In this document: positions 7,131 to 14,944 of the stretch, piece after piece
How positions within the stretch are numbered: the stretch's first letter is position 1
How the letters are laid out: every line of letters starts with the position of its first letter
Source of the DNA: Candidatus Saccharimonadota bacterium
GTDB lineage: Bacteria; Patescibacteriota; Saccharimonadia; Saccharimonadales; SZUA-47
Length of the DNA stretch: 20,639 nucleotides
Direction: 5' to 3'
Assembly: GCA_003231925.1 (NCBI GenBank)
Contig: QIKK01000002.1
Location: 1-20,639 of the forward strand
Position numbers and translations under genes: made by a program
The notes under the pieces: model-generated
Told to the model about the DNA's origin: nothing
Databases searched by the model: none
The model's input: only the letters and a program-made list of their open reading frames with translations

Positions 7131-7136
7131 ATTATA
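7131..7136 (-). promoter_or_regulatory. Extended -10 box before the DUF916-like gene
   Basis: Minus strand TGTTATAAT contains TGn plus a perfect TATAAT at 7131-7136. A second TATAAT lies upstream at 7154-7159 without TG. No good -35 was found for either. Confidence 0.45.
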
Positions 7137-7180
7137 ACACTAGCTGAATCCCTATTATAGTATTTCATTAACAATTTATC

Positions 7181-8257
7181 TTAAAAGGAGACAACCGCAG
7201 TGTAGATTAGAGTAGAAGCATACACTCCTGGTGCTTGGTTAGGTGTGATATTTACTATATAACTAACGGTAAATACATTAAAATTTGTTGATTTAGTCGA
7301 GCTTGCTATTGACGAGCCGTTTTGAAATATAAATTGATTAGGTAAATTATAATTTGCTTTGGCAGTAATAACACCATAGCCTGAAGGGTCTGATCCAACT
7401 GAAGGGTTAGTGTTCGCTCTAAGATTAATCCCAAATTGGTCTTGGCCAATTAAACTACCAGACTGTAGATCCAGGGCAGAAATTATATTATTACCAGACG
7501 TCATTGTTTGACCATTCAAGAATACTTGTAATCCTGTTGGGTCGTTAGTGGCAGCTGCAAATTGCGTTGTTGTTGATGCCGTAGATTGTGAACTCAATTC
7601 TCCAAAACTAATAATACTATTATTTGTCGAGCTACAATTAGAAGCGACAGTAATACCAACACAAAAAGTTAATATTGGCGGAACATATGCCCCCACTCCT
7701 AGCCGACCACTAGTGCTAAAAGCAACTGCACCCTTATCGATACTTGGGCCAGAAGTGTCAATAGAAGCATACAGGCTAATCCTTACGTAAAAAGTGCTGT
7801 CAGCAGTAGAAGGATTGGTTATATTTGAAAGAACATAAGTATTTAGTGCACTCAAGGCACCACTAGGCGAACGACTAAGTACTATTGTAGACTGTGAAGA
7901 AAGTGGATCAATAACAAACCCCACATTACCAGTCTGACTGACTAAGTTAACGGAAGATAGGTTAAGCCCTGCTGGAATGGTACAAGAATCATCAAACAGT
8001 GGACTATTAGAGCAATACTCCAACTTGATTGAGCCCAGTGTTGCAGATGATAAGTTAGTGAACCGGTAAGTATGTTTAGCAATTTGACCAGCTTCAGAAG
8101 TACTCAGCGTAATACTACGACCCACTAAACTCAGAGCATCAACATTATTCTGTTGAATAATAACATATAGAGAAAAGAGCAGAAGTAGCACCAAATACAG
8201 TATTCGTGTAGTTTGTTTTGGGCTAAAAAATATTTTTCTGGTTATTTTCATGGCCAT
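7181..8257 (-). CDS. Secreted two-domain beta protein, family member A
   Basis: A 358-residue exported protein of unknown function. Residues 1-42 are a basic n-region and hydrophobic stretch (ILYLVLLLLFSLYVII) with likely cleavage near VDA before LSL. The first domain begins with RSITLSTSEAG and has Cys82/Cys92, then TFYVRISLYA near residue 155. The second domain starts with ILTFCVG, with Cys199/Cys208. It continues with QFGINLRANTNPSVGSDP and ends TPNQAPGVYASTLIYTAVVSF, a final-strand pattern usual in secreted beta-sandwich proteins. It is alignable by eye over its full length with the product of 8338-9657, and its second domain with that of 9759-10529. There is no C-terminal anchor, so it is either released or assembled with partners. 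ATG 8257 and ATG 8251 are both possible starts; neither has a clear Shine-Dalgarno. Confidence 0.8.
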   Translation of the reverse strand: MAMKITRKIFFSPKQTTRILYLVLLLLFSLYVIIQQNNVDALSLVGRSITLSTSEAGQIAKHTYRFTNLSSATLGSIKLEYCSNSPLFDDSCTIPAGLNLSSVNLVSQTGNVGFVIDPLSSQSTIVLSRSPSGALSALNTYVLSNITNPSTADSTFYVRISLYASIDTSGPSIDKGAVAFSTSGRLGVGAYVPPILTFCVGITVASNCSSTNNSIISFGELSSQSTASTTTQFAAATNDPTGLQVFLNGQTMTSGNNIISALDLQSGSLIGQDQFGINLRANTNPSVGSDPSGYGVITAKANYNLPNQFIFQNGSSIASSTKSTNFNVFTVSYIVNITPNQAPGVYASTLIYTAVVSF

Positions 8258-8337
8258 AAGCTAAGTTTTTTATATTTGAGTACAGATTACAGATGTAGAG
8301 CTGAGTCCAGACATTTGTAGTACTTAGCACTTACACA

Positions 8338-9657
8338 CTAAAAAGTTGAAGTAGCAATATATGTACTCGTTACACCGTATGAACCAGTTGGTGTAGTAAC
8401 GGCTGCTACTGCAGCAAAGCGTAGAACAAGCATCTCGTCATCTAGAACCTTCTTAGTAGATGCCATTGAAGATGCAATTACATCCGTCGTACCTTGAGAC
8501 CAGGCCCAACCATTACCCGCATTATTAGTGCCGTCGCCATCATACTGTGCATCACGGACTAAATTAGTTGTTGTGCCATTGGTTGTATCAACACTTGATG
8601 CTGTCATACCAAATCCCTCTTTAACGGGCGCTGTAGTACTAAAAATTGTTTGTGTCAGACCAGCACTATTGAAACATTGATCATCCTGAAGCCCGGTAGC
8701 GTAGGTACCATCACCAGTACAGGTAGCGTTTTTTACTCTCAGAGATGCTAGATACAGTGAGCCTGTGTCACCAGTAACTGGTCCTGCAAAATAACTAATC
8801 TGAGCACCGTTAACGGCATTTGTGCGTATCATTGCTAAACCATTTTTTCCGTTACCACCATTAGCAGAAGCTATCGGAGAGATAGATACAGTACTACTAT
8901 CGATAATACCTAGATCAACTGTATTTAAACTTATATCAGAACAATCATTACTGATTCCGGCATCGGTTGTACCTACACAGAAAACTAAAACTTCCTGAAC
9001 CCGAGCATTAATGGTTAGTTGGTCTACAGTACTCAAGGCAATACCGCCAGCATCAACAGTAGCAGCTGGGGGGTTATTAGACCCTGTAGTGGCAGAACTG
9101 TAGCTGTCTCCTGCTGTAGTGGTTGCGTAAGTCATGATGCGTGCATAAAAACTACCTGTTGTGCCGGTTGGGTTAGTTACACCGTTAGCACCAGCTCCTG
9201 TACCTATGTCAAAACTTACAGCTGTACCAGCTGAGACGCTAGTAGTTGCTAGAGAATCAGTAATCACAAGCTTACTGGCGGTGGTTAGGGTAGAATTTAT
9301 AGCCCAGCCTGTACCAAAGTTCAGTCCAGATTCATTAACAATAGTCGTTGAGGCTTTTACTAGATCAAACCCGGTCGGTGCAGTACAAGTTGTTCCAATA
9401 ATTGGTCCAGTTGCTGAATTACAAAAATCTATAATAATCTCTTGTATGGTGCCAGATGTAGCTGGCTTAAATCCTACGGTATAAACGGTACTTGTAGCGC
9501 CTGCAACAGATGAGCTTATAGCTATACTACGTTCGGTCATTTGAGCAAAAGCGCTGGCTTGGCGTATTAATACTAGTGGTGTTACTAAGGCAAACACAAG
9601 CATCCAAGCAACGGATATAGTCTGTATCCTGTTGTACGTTATATTGTGTTTTCTCAC
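8338..9657 (-). CDS. Secreted two-domain beta protein, family member B
   Basis: A 439-residue exported protein of unknown function, very rich in Ser, Thr, Ala and Gly. The signal peptide is residues 1-38 (RQASAFA before QMT). The first domain starts RSIAISSSVAG, has Cys79/Cys91 (IDFC and TTCTAPTGFDL), and carries SFYARIMTYA near residue 170. The second domain starts LVFCVGTTDAG (Cys227/Cys239) and ends GSYGVTSTYIATSTF. All these landmarks occur in the same order in member A (7181-8257), with extra loops here, including a third Cys pair around 312-326. The start is GTG at 9657, with GGAG six bases upstream. Its own promoter is likely at 9702-9731. Paralogous surface proteins such as these often make up layers or fibres in CPR cells, but no function is shown by the sequence. 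Confidence 0.8.
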   Translation of the reverse strand: MRKHNITYNRIQTISVAWMLVFALVTPLVLIRQASAFAQMTERSIAISSSVAGATSTVYTVGFKPATSGTIQEIIIDFCNSATGPIIGTTCTAPTGFDLVKASTTIVNESGLNFGTGWAINSTLTTASKLVITDSLATTSVSAGTAVSFDIGTGAGANGVTNPTGTTGSFYARIMTYATTTAGDSYSSATTGSNNPPAATVDAGGIALSTVDQLTINARVQEVLVFCVGTTDAGISNDCSDISLNTVDLGIIDSSTVSISPIASANGGNGKNGLAMIRTNAVNGAQISYFAGPVTGDTGSLYLASLRVKNATCTGDGTYATGLQDDQCFNSAGLTQTIFSTTAPVKEGFGMTASSVDTTNGTTTNLVRDAQYDGDGTNNAGNGWAWSQGTTDVIASSMASTKKVLDDEMLVLRFAAVAAVTTPTGSYGVTSTYIATSTF

Positions 9658-9663
9658 TGTCTT

Positions 9664-9670
9664 CTCCTTT
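9664..9670 (-). promoter_or_regulatory. Ribosome binding site deciding the GTG start at 9657
   Basis: Minus strand AAAGGAG, with GGAG six bases before the GTG codon. It is one of the stronger sites in the window. Confidence 0.6.
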
Positions 9671-9701
9671 GTTAATTTTTATTTTTTAATCTACTATTGA
9701 G

Positions 9702-9731
9702 TTTATACCACAGTTTTCACTAAGTATACAA
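9702..9731 (-). promoter_or_regulatory. Promoter of the 439-residue surface protein gene
   Basis: Minus strand TTGTAT (9726-9731), 18-base spacer, TATAAA (9702-9707) preceded by TGG, an extended -10. The leader would be about 38 bases and include the ribosome binding site. Confidence 0.5.
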
Positions 9732-9758
9732 GTTTATTATTCTAGTTATCCACAGGAA

Positions 9759-10529
9759 CTAATATGTTGCAGTCGCAACAAGGACTTGATTCATGGTATA
9801 TAACCCCGCTGGAGTAACTGTATTACTCTTAGCAATATATGAAATTGTATATTCTGTCATACCCCATGCTTTGGAGCCTGAAAGACCAGCAGCTCTAGCT
9901 ATTATATCGCCCACAGAATATTTAAATAGATTCTGTGTAGCATAGCCGGGTTCTGCAATACCGTCTGCAAAACTGCCATTGGGCTGATTTACAGGATTTG
10001 CACCTATAGCTGGTGAGGTATTAGCAACTAAGTTCATGCCAAATTCTTCTACCGACTGAGACGAAGACGGTAAGGCCTGTGTCACCTTTGCAGTCAAAAC
10101 AGCACCTCCTCCACTTGTAGGCGGAGGAGTTATAGTCGTTACTACGTACGAAGACGAAAGGTAAGTACGCACATAAAAGGAGCAGGCACACGCCCCTGCT
10201 TTTGCAGCACCAGAGGATGTCGTACTAGAATTAAGCACACCTAAATCAACTATTGCCCCTGTTACAAAAAATTCTAAAAATGGAACATCTGGTGTTATAA
10301 GGCCTGCCACGGTGTCAAAATTTGTACTAGAACTATTGCTTACTGTATTTAAACCAGCAATGCCGGACGTACCATAATTTGTTGACTTTGCATCACGATT
10401 ACCACCAGTACTAAATGAGGATTCCCCCACGCTATAATTAGCCGATGATTGAGCTAGAACAAAATCATTAACATTGAACATTATTAATGCCAGTATAACT
10501 ACTACTGTATAATACTTTTTTAACCTCAT
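9759..10529 (-). CDS. Secreted beta protein, short family member C
   Basis: A 256-residue exported protein. The signal peptide is residues 1-26 (NDFVLA before QSS). The N-terminal part (NYSVGESSFSTGGNRDAKS...) differs from members A and B. The rest corresponds to their second domain: LEFFVTGAIVDLGVL, then EEFGMNLVANTSPAIGANP, then the closing TPAGLYTMNQVLVATATY. The EFGMNLVANTSPAIGANP segment is almost superimposable on QFGINLRANTNPSVGSDP of member A. The LTFCVG cysteine is replaced by Phe, and a CAC motif occurs instead in GACACSFYVRTY, so disulfide use differs. Function is unknown; the shared end module points to a common assembly or attachment role. ATG 10529 has no strong Shine-Dalgarno. 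Confidence 0.8.
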   Translation of the reverse strand: MRLKKYYTVVVILALIMFNVNDFVLAQSSANYSVGESSFSTGGNRDAKSTNYGTSGIAGLNTVSNSSSTNFDTVAGLITPDVPFLEFFVTGAIVDLGVLNSSTTSSGAAKAGACACSFYVRTYLSSSYVVTTITPPPTSGGGAVLTAKVTQALPSSSQSVEEFGMNLVANTSPAIGANPVNQPNGSFADGIAEPGYATQNLFKYSVGDIIARAAGLSGSKAWGMTEYTISYIAKSNTVTPAGLYTMNQVLVATATY

Positions 10530-10541
10530 AACTTAACATAA

Positions 10542-10547
10542 ACTATA
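10542..10547 (-). promoter_or_regulatory. Possible extended -10 for the short beta protein gene
   Basis: Minus strand TGCTATAGT gives TGn plus TATAGT at 10542-10547, twelve bases before the ATG at 10529. No -35 match was found. Confidence 0.35.
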
Positions 10548-10565
10548 GCATAATAACTCTAATAA

Positions 10566-10676
10566 TTAGCGTACCTGGAATGTATCAACAATAGATTCTA
10601 TCTGCGAGGAGTCTGGTAAGAATTTTAAATTATCGTAGACTAATGCATATTTTCCTATTTTTCCATTTGCCACCAA
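10566..10676 (-). other. Out-of-frame 3' coding tail of the gene at 10630-11223 (frameshift)
   Basis: The +1 frame is open from 10676 down to a TAA at 10566-10568. From the T5 run onward it encodes GKIGKYALVYDNLKF, then LPDSSQIESIVDTFQVR. This is a sensible C-terminus for a small exported domain, unlike the in-frame ending RKICISLR. Reading four instead of five A residues (T run 10658-10662 on the plus strand) joins the frames as GGKWKIGKYALVYDNLKF. The restored protein would be about 220 residues and leave only 36 bases before the next gene. It could be a sequence error, a true mutation or slippage. Confidence 0.75.
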
Positions 10677-11223
10677 TCACACCTACAAAAACGGTATATT
10701 CATTGCTGTCAACATTACATTTAAAGGTAACCTGTCTATAAGTTACTACTTCAGGCCCAGACCACTTATCTTTGGGGATAGCATTATTACAATGTTCACT
10801 CACTCCAGCTACTTTTTTGAAAACACCTTTAATAACTTCGACAGGTAGAACTCTGGTAGCAGAAAAATTTGAAGGAAGAGCTTCGTTTACAAATACTACC
10901 AGTTGATGCTCTACTAAAGGACCGTTGTAGCTTCTGTAAACGAACTTTGTACTAGTGCTAACACTTGGGATTTTGGACCAGCTATTGTCTGTTTGAAACT
11001 GGAAATACTCAGTTCTAAACAGTTTTGTTGTTGATGGTCTAATGAAAGTACTACTAATATCGCTAGGAGTGACATCGTTGCTCTTAGATCGATTTATAAG
11101 CCAGTCAACTCCTGCATAAGTCAGTGCTAGCAAAAGAAAAAACAAAATAACAATTACTAAATGTATGGTTTTGCGAGCTCTTCTGATTCTTATATGGTTG
11201 TTGATTCCCCTGTGATAGGACAT
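10630..11223 (-). CDS. Small membrane-anchored protein, 3' end frameshifted
   Basis: In this sequence the frame gives 197 residues. A basic cytoplasmic N-terminus (HIRIRRARK) is followed by one membrane helix at about 20-43 (TIHLVIVILFFLLLALTYAGV), then an outside domain of about 150 residues. The pattern YFQFQTDNSWSKIP, then LVVFVN and later TYRQVTFKCNVDSNEYTVFVGV, resembles the small alpha-beta exported domains often seen in CPR proteins. There are two cysteines at about 143 and 168. I do not recognise a specific family. The last eight or so residues are probably an artefact of a frameshift; the true C-terminus is in the entry at 10566-10676. It is the first gene of the minus-strand surface block and is divergent from 11354-12334. 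Confidence 0.75.
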   Translation of the reverse strand: MSYHRGINNHIRIRRARKTIHLVIVILFFLLLALTYAGVDWLINRSKSNDVTPSDISSTFIRPSTTKLFRTEYFQFQTDNSWSKIPSVSTSTKFVYRSYNGPLVEHQLVVFVNEALPSNFSATRVLPVEVIKGVFKKVAGVSEHCNNAIPKDKWSGPEVVTYRQVTFKCNVDSNEYTVFVGVIGGKWKNRKICISLR

Positions 11224-11270
11224 TTTTATCTCTTTTGGTTTTCACTAATCAGCTATACTATTAGTATCGC

Positions 11271-11276
11271 ATTATA
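11271..11276 (-). promoter_or_regulatory. Possible -10 box of the small membrane-anchored protein gene
   Basis: Minus strand TATAAT lies in the divergent gap 11224-11353, about 47 bases before the ATG at 11223. No good -35 was found. Confidence 0.35.
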
Positions 11277-11305
11277 GCTGTTAGCATGCAAGCTCGTGCA
11301 TAATT

Positions 11306-11334
11306 TTTAGATTTGTAAAATTTTAAGATACACT
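11306..11334 (+). promoter_or_regulatory. Possible promoter of the fibre-like membrane protein gene
   Basis: TTTAGA (11306-11311), 17-base spacer, TACACT (11329-11334), each four of six to consensus. TATAAG at 11334-11339 is an alternative -10. The ATG is at 11354. Confidence 0.35.
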
Positions 11335-11353
11335 ATAAGCTAAAGCAGTACGT

Positions 11354-12334
11354 ATGCAAGAGGATAATCAACCAGCAGAAGAGTCCGACTCTCTAGAAAA
11401 TCTAGAGAAAGAGACTAATAGCACACCACAACACCTAGATAACCCAGAATCTATAAAACCCAAAAATAGTTCTGGAATATCTGGGCGTATTAGAAGTATC
11501 ATCAACAAATTAAATGTCTACCTACTAACATTCATCTTAATACTTGTGGTTGCTTCCTTAATTGTTTTTGTTAGCTACCAGTCTAGTAAAAACCCAGCTG
11601 TTACTAAAACACAAACCCAAGAACTTACTCAAAAAACAATTGATGCTCTGATGAATAGTGATGCAAGTGTCGGTGATCCTAAACAACTACTTACAGTAGA
11701 GTCAAATTCTTTATTCACAGGAAAAGTGCTGATACGTGGAGGACTTGATGTTGCAGGATCTATAAAGGTAGGAGGCCCCTTAAGCTTACCTGGGATTACA
11801 GTCTCTGGCGCAAGTACTTTTGATAAAGTTTCCCTAAACTCTTTAGATACTTCTGGCGACGTTAATATCAATGGGCAGTTATCGGTCGGAAAAGGACTAA
11901 CGGTTACTGGTCCTGTGGCTTTTGCGGGTACTTTTTCGGCTACAACGTTTTCGATTGATACTTTACAGATTAATCAAGATATCCAGATAAATCGGCATAT
12001 AGATGCTGGTGGTCCTACACCTAATATTACAGCTGGTAACGCTATAGGTTCTAACGGCACTGTAACTATAAGCGGGACTGACACATCAGGTACGGTAACT
12101 ATCAATGTCGGGTCTAATCCAGTTAGTGGAGTATTGGCAACCATTACATTTAAAAGTGCTTTTAAAGACATCCCCCACGTTGTGATTACACCGATCGCCA
12201 AACTAGGAGCTTCCATTGTTACAGGCACCCAAAAATTTTACTTGAGTTCAAGAACTAGTAGTAATTTTAGTATTGCAACAAGTGGCGCTCTGACAACTGG
12301 ATCCGTTAGCTTTGACTATGTAACAATTGACTAA
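11354..12334 (+). CDS. Membrane-anchored fibre-like surface protein (beta-helix-type repeats)
   Basis: A 326-residue protein of unknown function. Residues 1-45 are hydrophilic and acidic (QPAEESDSLENLEKE) and cytoplasmic by topology. One membrane helix spans 55-74 (VYLLTFILILVVASLIVFV). A short linker with coiled-coil character (TQELTQKTIDALMN) precedes residues 120-215, a run of short repeats of the kind GKVLIRGGLDVAGSIKVGG and GDVNINGQLSVGKGLTVTG. These resemble beta-helix or bactofilin-type repeats and phage tail fibre shafts. The last 100 residues (TVTISGTDTSGTVTINVG, then FKDIPHVVITPIAK and FDYVTID) look like a beta-rich tip domain. A trimeric fibre pointing outward fits this layout (inference). 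It stands alone on the plus strand, between the surface block and the ATPase operon, and converges on atpC. Confidence 0.8.
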   Translation: MQEDNQPAEESDSLENLEKETNSTPQHLDNPESIKPKNSSGISGRIRSIINKLNVYLLTFILILVVASLIVFVSYQSSKNPAVTKTQTQELTQKTIDALMNSDASVGDPKQLLTVESNSLFTGKVLIRGGLDVAGSIKVGGPLSLPGITVSGASTFDKVSLNSLDTSGDVNINGQLSVGKGLTVTGPVAFAGTFSATTFSIDTLQINQDIQINRHIDAGGPTPNITAGNAIGSNGTVTISGTDTSGTVTINVGSNPVSGVLATITFKSAFKDIPHVVITPIAKLGASIVTGTQKFYLSSRTSSNFSIATSGALTTGSVSFDYVTID

Positions 12335-12416
12335 CGCCAGAGAATCTAATTTTTATTTCAGTACCACGATATTGTTAACCGCCTAGCTTAAACCTATAAA
12401 ATAAGTGTCTTGGATA

Positions 12417-12770
12417 TTAGACGTCCAGAAAAACAGTTACACGATTTTCTTTCACAAACATTATTCCGTAATCTACTTTTATCTTCTCCGCTACACCGTT
12501 TGTACGAATATCTAGCTCACAAGAACTTAGTAGTGTTAAAAACTTATGATGTCCAGGCAGTATATCGAAAGGGCCAGTATCATTAACTGCACTAATACTA
12601 TCGGCAATGTCGCTGAAGTAATTTCGATATGGTGAATAGACTTTTACATACATCTGCCCTGAGAGAATCTTTTCCTGTAGTTTTCTGTCATCAATTCTTA
12701 CATTACCACCTTTGTTAATCCCGTCTTCTTTAGTTTTGGCTGGTTGGCTCTTGGTATCTTTCTCGCTCAT
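12417..12770 (-). CDS. atpC: F1 ATPase epsilon subunit, beta-sandwich domain only
   Basis: This 117-residue protein is the small central-stalk subunit. After a charged N-terminal extension of about 38 residues (SEKDTKSQPAKTKEDG...) comes the beta-sandwich domain, with the family signature TGPFDILPGHHKFLTLL near residues 85-101. The chain ends at KENRVTVFLDV, which is where the beta-sandwich normally ends. The two C-terminal helices that inhibit ATP hydrolysis in many bacteria are absent. It is the last gene of the operon, nine bases after atpD. The Shine-Dalgarno AGAGGA overlaps the atpD stop codon TAG and lies six bases before the ATG. Confidence 0.9.
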   Translation of the reverse strand: MSEKDTKSQPAKTKEDGINKGGNVRIDDRKLQEKILSGQMYVKVYSPYRNYFSDIADSISAVNDTGPFDILPGHHKFLTLLSSCELDIRTNGVAEKIKVDYGIMFVKENRVTVFLDV

Positions 12771-12779
12771 ATAAATCCT

Positions 12780-14090
12780 CTAACTATTAATAATATCCTC
12801 AATACCTTTAAGAGTTTCTTCTCTAGTGTATACCTCTCCTTTGGCTCCAGTATGTTTAGCCATGACATTCATATTTTGTGTAAAATTGGTAATTAGTTTC
12901 TTGGCTCTTGCATAATCAGACCTGTCCTTCGCTGAAAGTTCATTTTCTCCAATAATAGCTATGATATTTTTTAGAGATTCGTATTTTTGTAGTAAAACCA
13001 TTACTTCCACGCTAAGGTTATAGTGACGCTCACCGACTATATCGGGGGTAAGAAGCGAAGATGTCGTTAGAGACAGATCTACGGCTGGTCTTATCCCTTG
13101 CTCGGCAACTTTTCTTGATAAAACAATTATAGAGTCCAGCTCGTGTTGTATCATTTGTACCGCAGGATCTGAAAGATCATCCGCAGGCACGTAAATTGTC
13201 TGAACACTGGTAATAGACCCCTTCTCGTTGGAACTTAGCCTGTCTTGTAGAGTCTTAACATCCGAAAATATCGAGGCTTCATAACCACCCTCGTTTGGTA
13301 TTTGGTCTAAAATGGTAGAAAGTTCGTTACTGGCCTGTACAAACCGATACATGTTATCGGCGAAGAATAAAACATTTTTATTTTGCTGATCTCTAAAGTA
13401 TTCCGCTCCAGCGACTGCAGAGATACCGATCAAAGCTCGTTGCACTGGATTCTCATTCATCTGCCCAAAGAACATACAGGTATTTTTAAGCAGGTTATTC
13501 TCGCGCAAGGTATCCCACAATTCATGACCTTCTCTGATTCTCTCGCCAATACCAGCAAAAAATGACAGTCCCTCACCACTTTTTGCAATGTTATTAATAA
13601 GCTCCATAGTAAGCACTGTCTTACCAACACCCGCACCTCCGACTATTCCGATCTTACGTCCTTTAACAAATGGCGTAAAAAAATCTATTACCTTAATACC
13701 AGTTTCTAGAATTTCAGGCTCGGCAACTTTAAAATTTGTACTTCTAGGGGGCAATTTAAGAATATTTTTTCTCTTGGCCTGTTTCTGTGTAATTTTAGGC
13801 TTTCCATCCAATGGATCGCCTACAAAATCCAGTACTCTACCGATGGTTGCTTCACCAACTGGTATTTCAATGCCTTTCCCTGTTAACCCAACCTTCATCC
13901 CTTTTTCAATACTGCGATCATTCCTGATATTCAGACAAGTGGCTACCCCGCCACTTTCCAGATGATTTACTAATAATTTTGTCTTACTAGGATTATCTAC
14001 AGCTACTACTTCTCCAACAGATGGACCGTCTTCGTCAAATTGAGTTATAACTACCAAATCCTTAATAGCTGTAATGTATCCTTGGCTCAT
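12780..14090 (-). CDS. atpD: F1 ATPase catalytic beta subunit
   Basis: A 436-residue catalytic subunit. Walker A is GGAGVGKT at 151-158, the catalytic glutamate lies in GERIREG (Glu183), and the Walker B strand is VLFFADNMYRF with Asp244. The segment GSITSVQTIYVPADDLSDPA is strongly conserved, and the lever motif is ELSAKDR at 383-389 in place of the usual DELSEED. All residues expected for ATP hydrolysis appear present, so the head should be active. The gene is slightly shorter than the usual 460-480 residues, mainly at the C-terminus. Its ATG overlaps the TGA of atpG (ATGA), suggesting translational coupling. Confidence 0.97.
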   Translation of the reverse strand: MSQGYITAIKDLVVITQFDEDGPSVGEVVAVDNPSKTKLLVNHLESGGVATCLNIRNDRSIEKGMKVGLTGKGIEIPVGEATIGRVLDFVGDPLDGKPKITQKQAKRKNILKLPPRSTNFKVAEPEILETGIKVIDFFTPFVKGRKIGIVGGAGVGKTVLTMELINNIAKSGEGLSFFAGIGERIREGHELWDTLRENNLLKNTCMFFGQMNENPVQRALIGISAVAGAEYFRDQQNKNVLFFADNMYRFVQASNELSTILDQIPNEGGYEASIFSDVKTLQDRLSSNEKGSITSVQTIYVPADDLSDPAVQMIQHELDSIIVLSRKVAEQGIRPAVDLSLTTSSLLTPDIVGERHYNLSVEVMVLLQKYESLKNIIAIIGENELSAKDRSDYARAKKLITNFTQNMNVMAKHTGAKGEVYTREETLKGIEDIINS

Positions 14091-14944
14091 ACCAAAACTC
14101 CCACTTTTCTCATACCATTAATAATTTCTTTCAAGCGTTGATCTTTTATTACTCGTTTGGCTTTATTGTATTCTAGATGCAACTCGTCCTTAGATTCTTC
14201 AGCATTTGTGTGTGATAGCGACATGGCTCTAAATCTACTGGCGTATTGAGCAAGTTTAGAATCAAGAATCAGTTGGCTTAAGGCGATTTGCATCATGGAG
14301 TTTTCTAGGTGGTCAACTACCGCATAAATACTAGGCTCAAAAATAGTATTATCGACTGTTATAACCTCGCCTTTTTCTGTGGATTCCCGGCCCTGTTCAG
14401 CAACTGCCGCTGATAATTCAATCATCTTTACGTCTTGGACCATAAGTGATACGTATTCCTGATAAAAAACAGTTGTATTTTTGTATCTTTGGACATATCT
14501 AATAATTGGCGAAACGTTAATGTTTCTATCTTTAGCGGGGAGTTTAAAATATTTTATATAATTAACACCTTGCTGGGCCAACTGAACAGCTCCATGATGT
14601 CCAATTACTAATATATCCTGCTTTTTTTTATCGAACTTTGTAAGCATATACTTAACTAATTTTTGGTCTATATCACCACTAAATCCGCCTTCTGCAGTAA
14701 TAATAATAAAGAGCTCTTTCTCTAAAACTTTTTCCTTGGATTGACTCCTGCCAAACCTAAAAAATTTGTCAACGCGGAGCTGTGAATAGATTAACCATAA
14801 ATCATCAAAAAAAGCCGTGGCCTGTAATACTTGGTTTTTTATCTGAGCAATACGCATACTGGCAATACCCTCAAAAGCTCCAGTTAGTTTAACCAGAGTG
14901 CTGACTGCAATTTCTTCACGATTAATGTCTTTTGGATTTCTCAT
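14087..14944 (-). CDS. atpG: F1 ATPase gamma subunit
   Basis: Gamma is the rotor shaft of F1. I place the start at ATG 14944 (MRNPKDINREEIAVST, 285 residues) because this ATG overlaps the atpA TGA as ATGA, the same arrangement as at the two neighbouring junctions. A longer frame from 14965 would add only MHCRVKK inside atpA. The long N-terminal helix, the Rossmann-like middle (LFIIITAEGGFSGDI, where the family usually has SDRGLCGGLN) and the C-terminal helix are all seen. The C-terminal helix carries YASRFRAMSLSHTNAEES and YNKAKRVIKDQRLKEIINGM. The C-terminal helix is the best conserved part. The mid-domain motif is diverged, but the family is clear. Confidence 0.93.
   Translation of the reverse strand: MRNPKDINREEIAVSTLVKLTGAFEGIASMRIAQIKNQVLQATAFFDDLWLIYSQLRVDKFFRFGRSQSKEKVLEKELFIIITAEGGFSGDIDQKLVKYMLTKFDKKKQDILVIGHHGAVQLAQQGVNYIKYFKLPAKDRNINVSPIIRYVQRYKNTTVFYQEYVSLMVQDVKMIELSAAVAEQGRESTEKGEVITVDNTIFEPSIYAVVDHLENSMMQIALSQLILDSKLAQYASRFRAMSLSHTNAEESKDELHLEYNKAKRVIKDQRLKEIINGMRKVGVLV

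Noticed and set aside
9019..9484. Plus-strand frames opposite the 439-residue surface protein gene
   Set aside because: They are antisense to a Ser/Thr-rich repeat-like coding sequence, which favours long chance frames. The minus-strand product aligns with its neighbour, so it is the real gene.
11284..11310. Small hairpin (atgca, six-base loop, tgcat) followed by a T-rich stretch, as a terminator
   Set aside because: The stem is only five base pairs with mismatches outside it. No gene on the plus strand ends before it, and the region is a divergent promoter gap.
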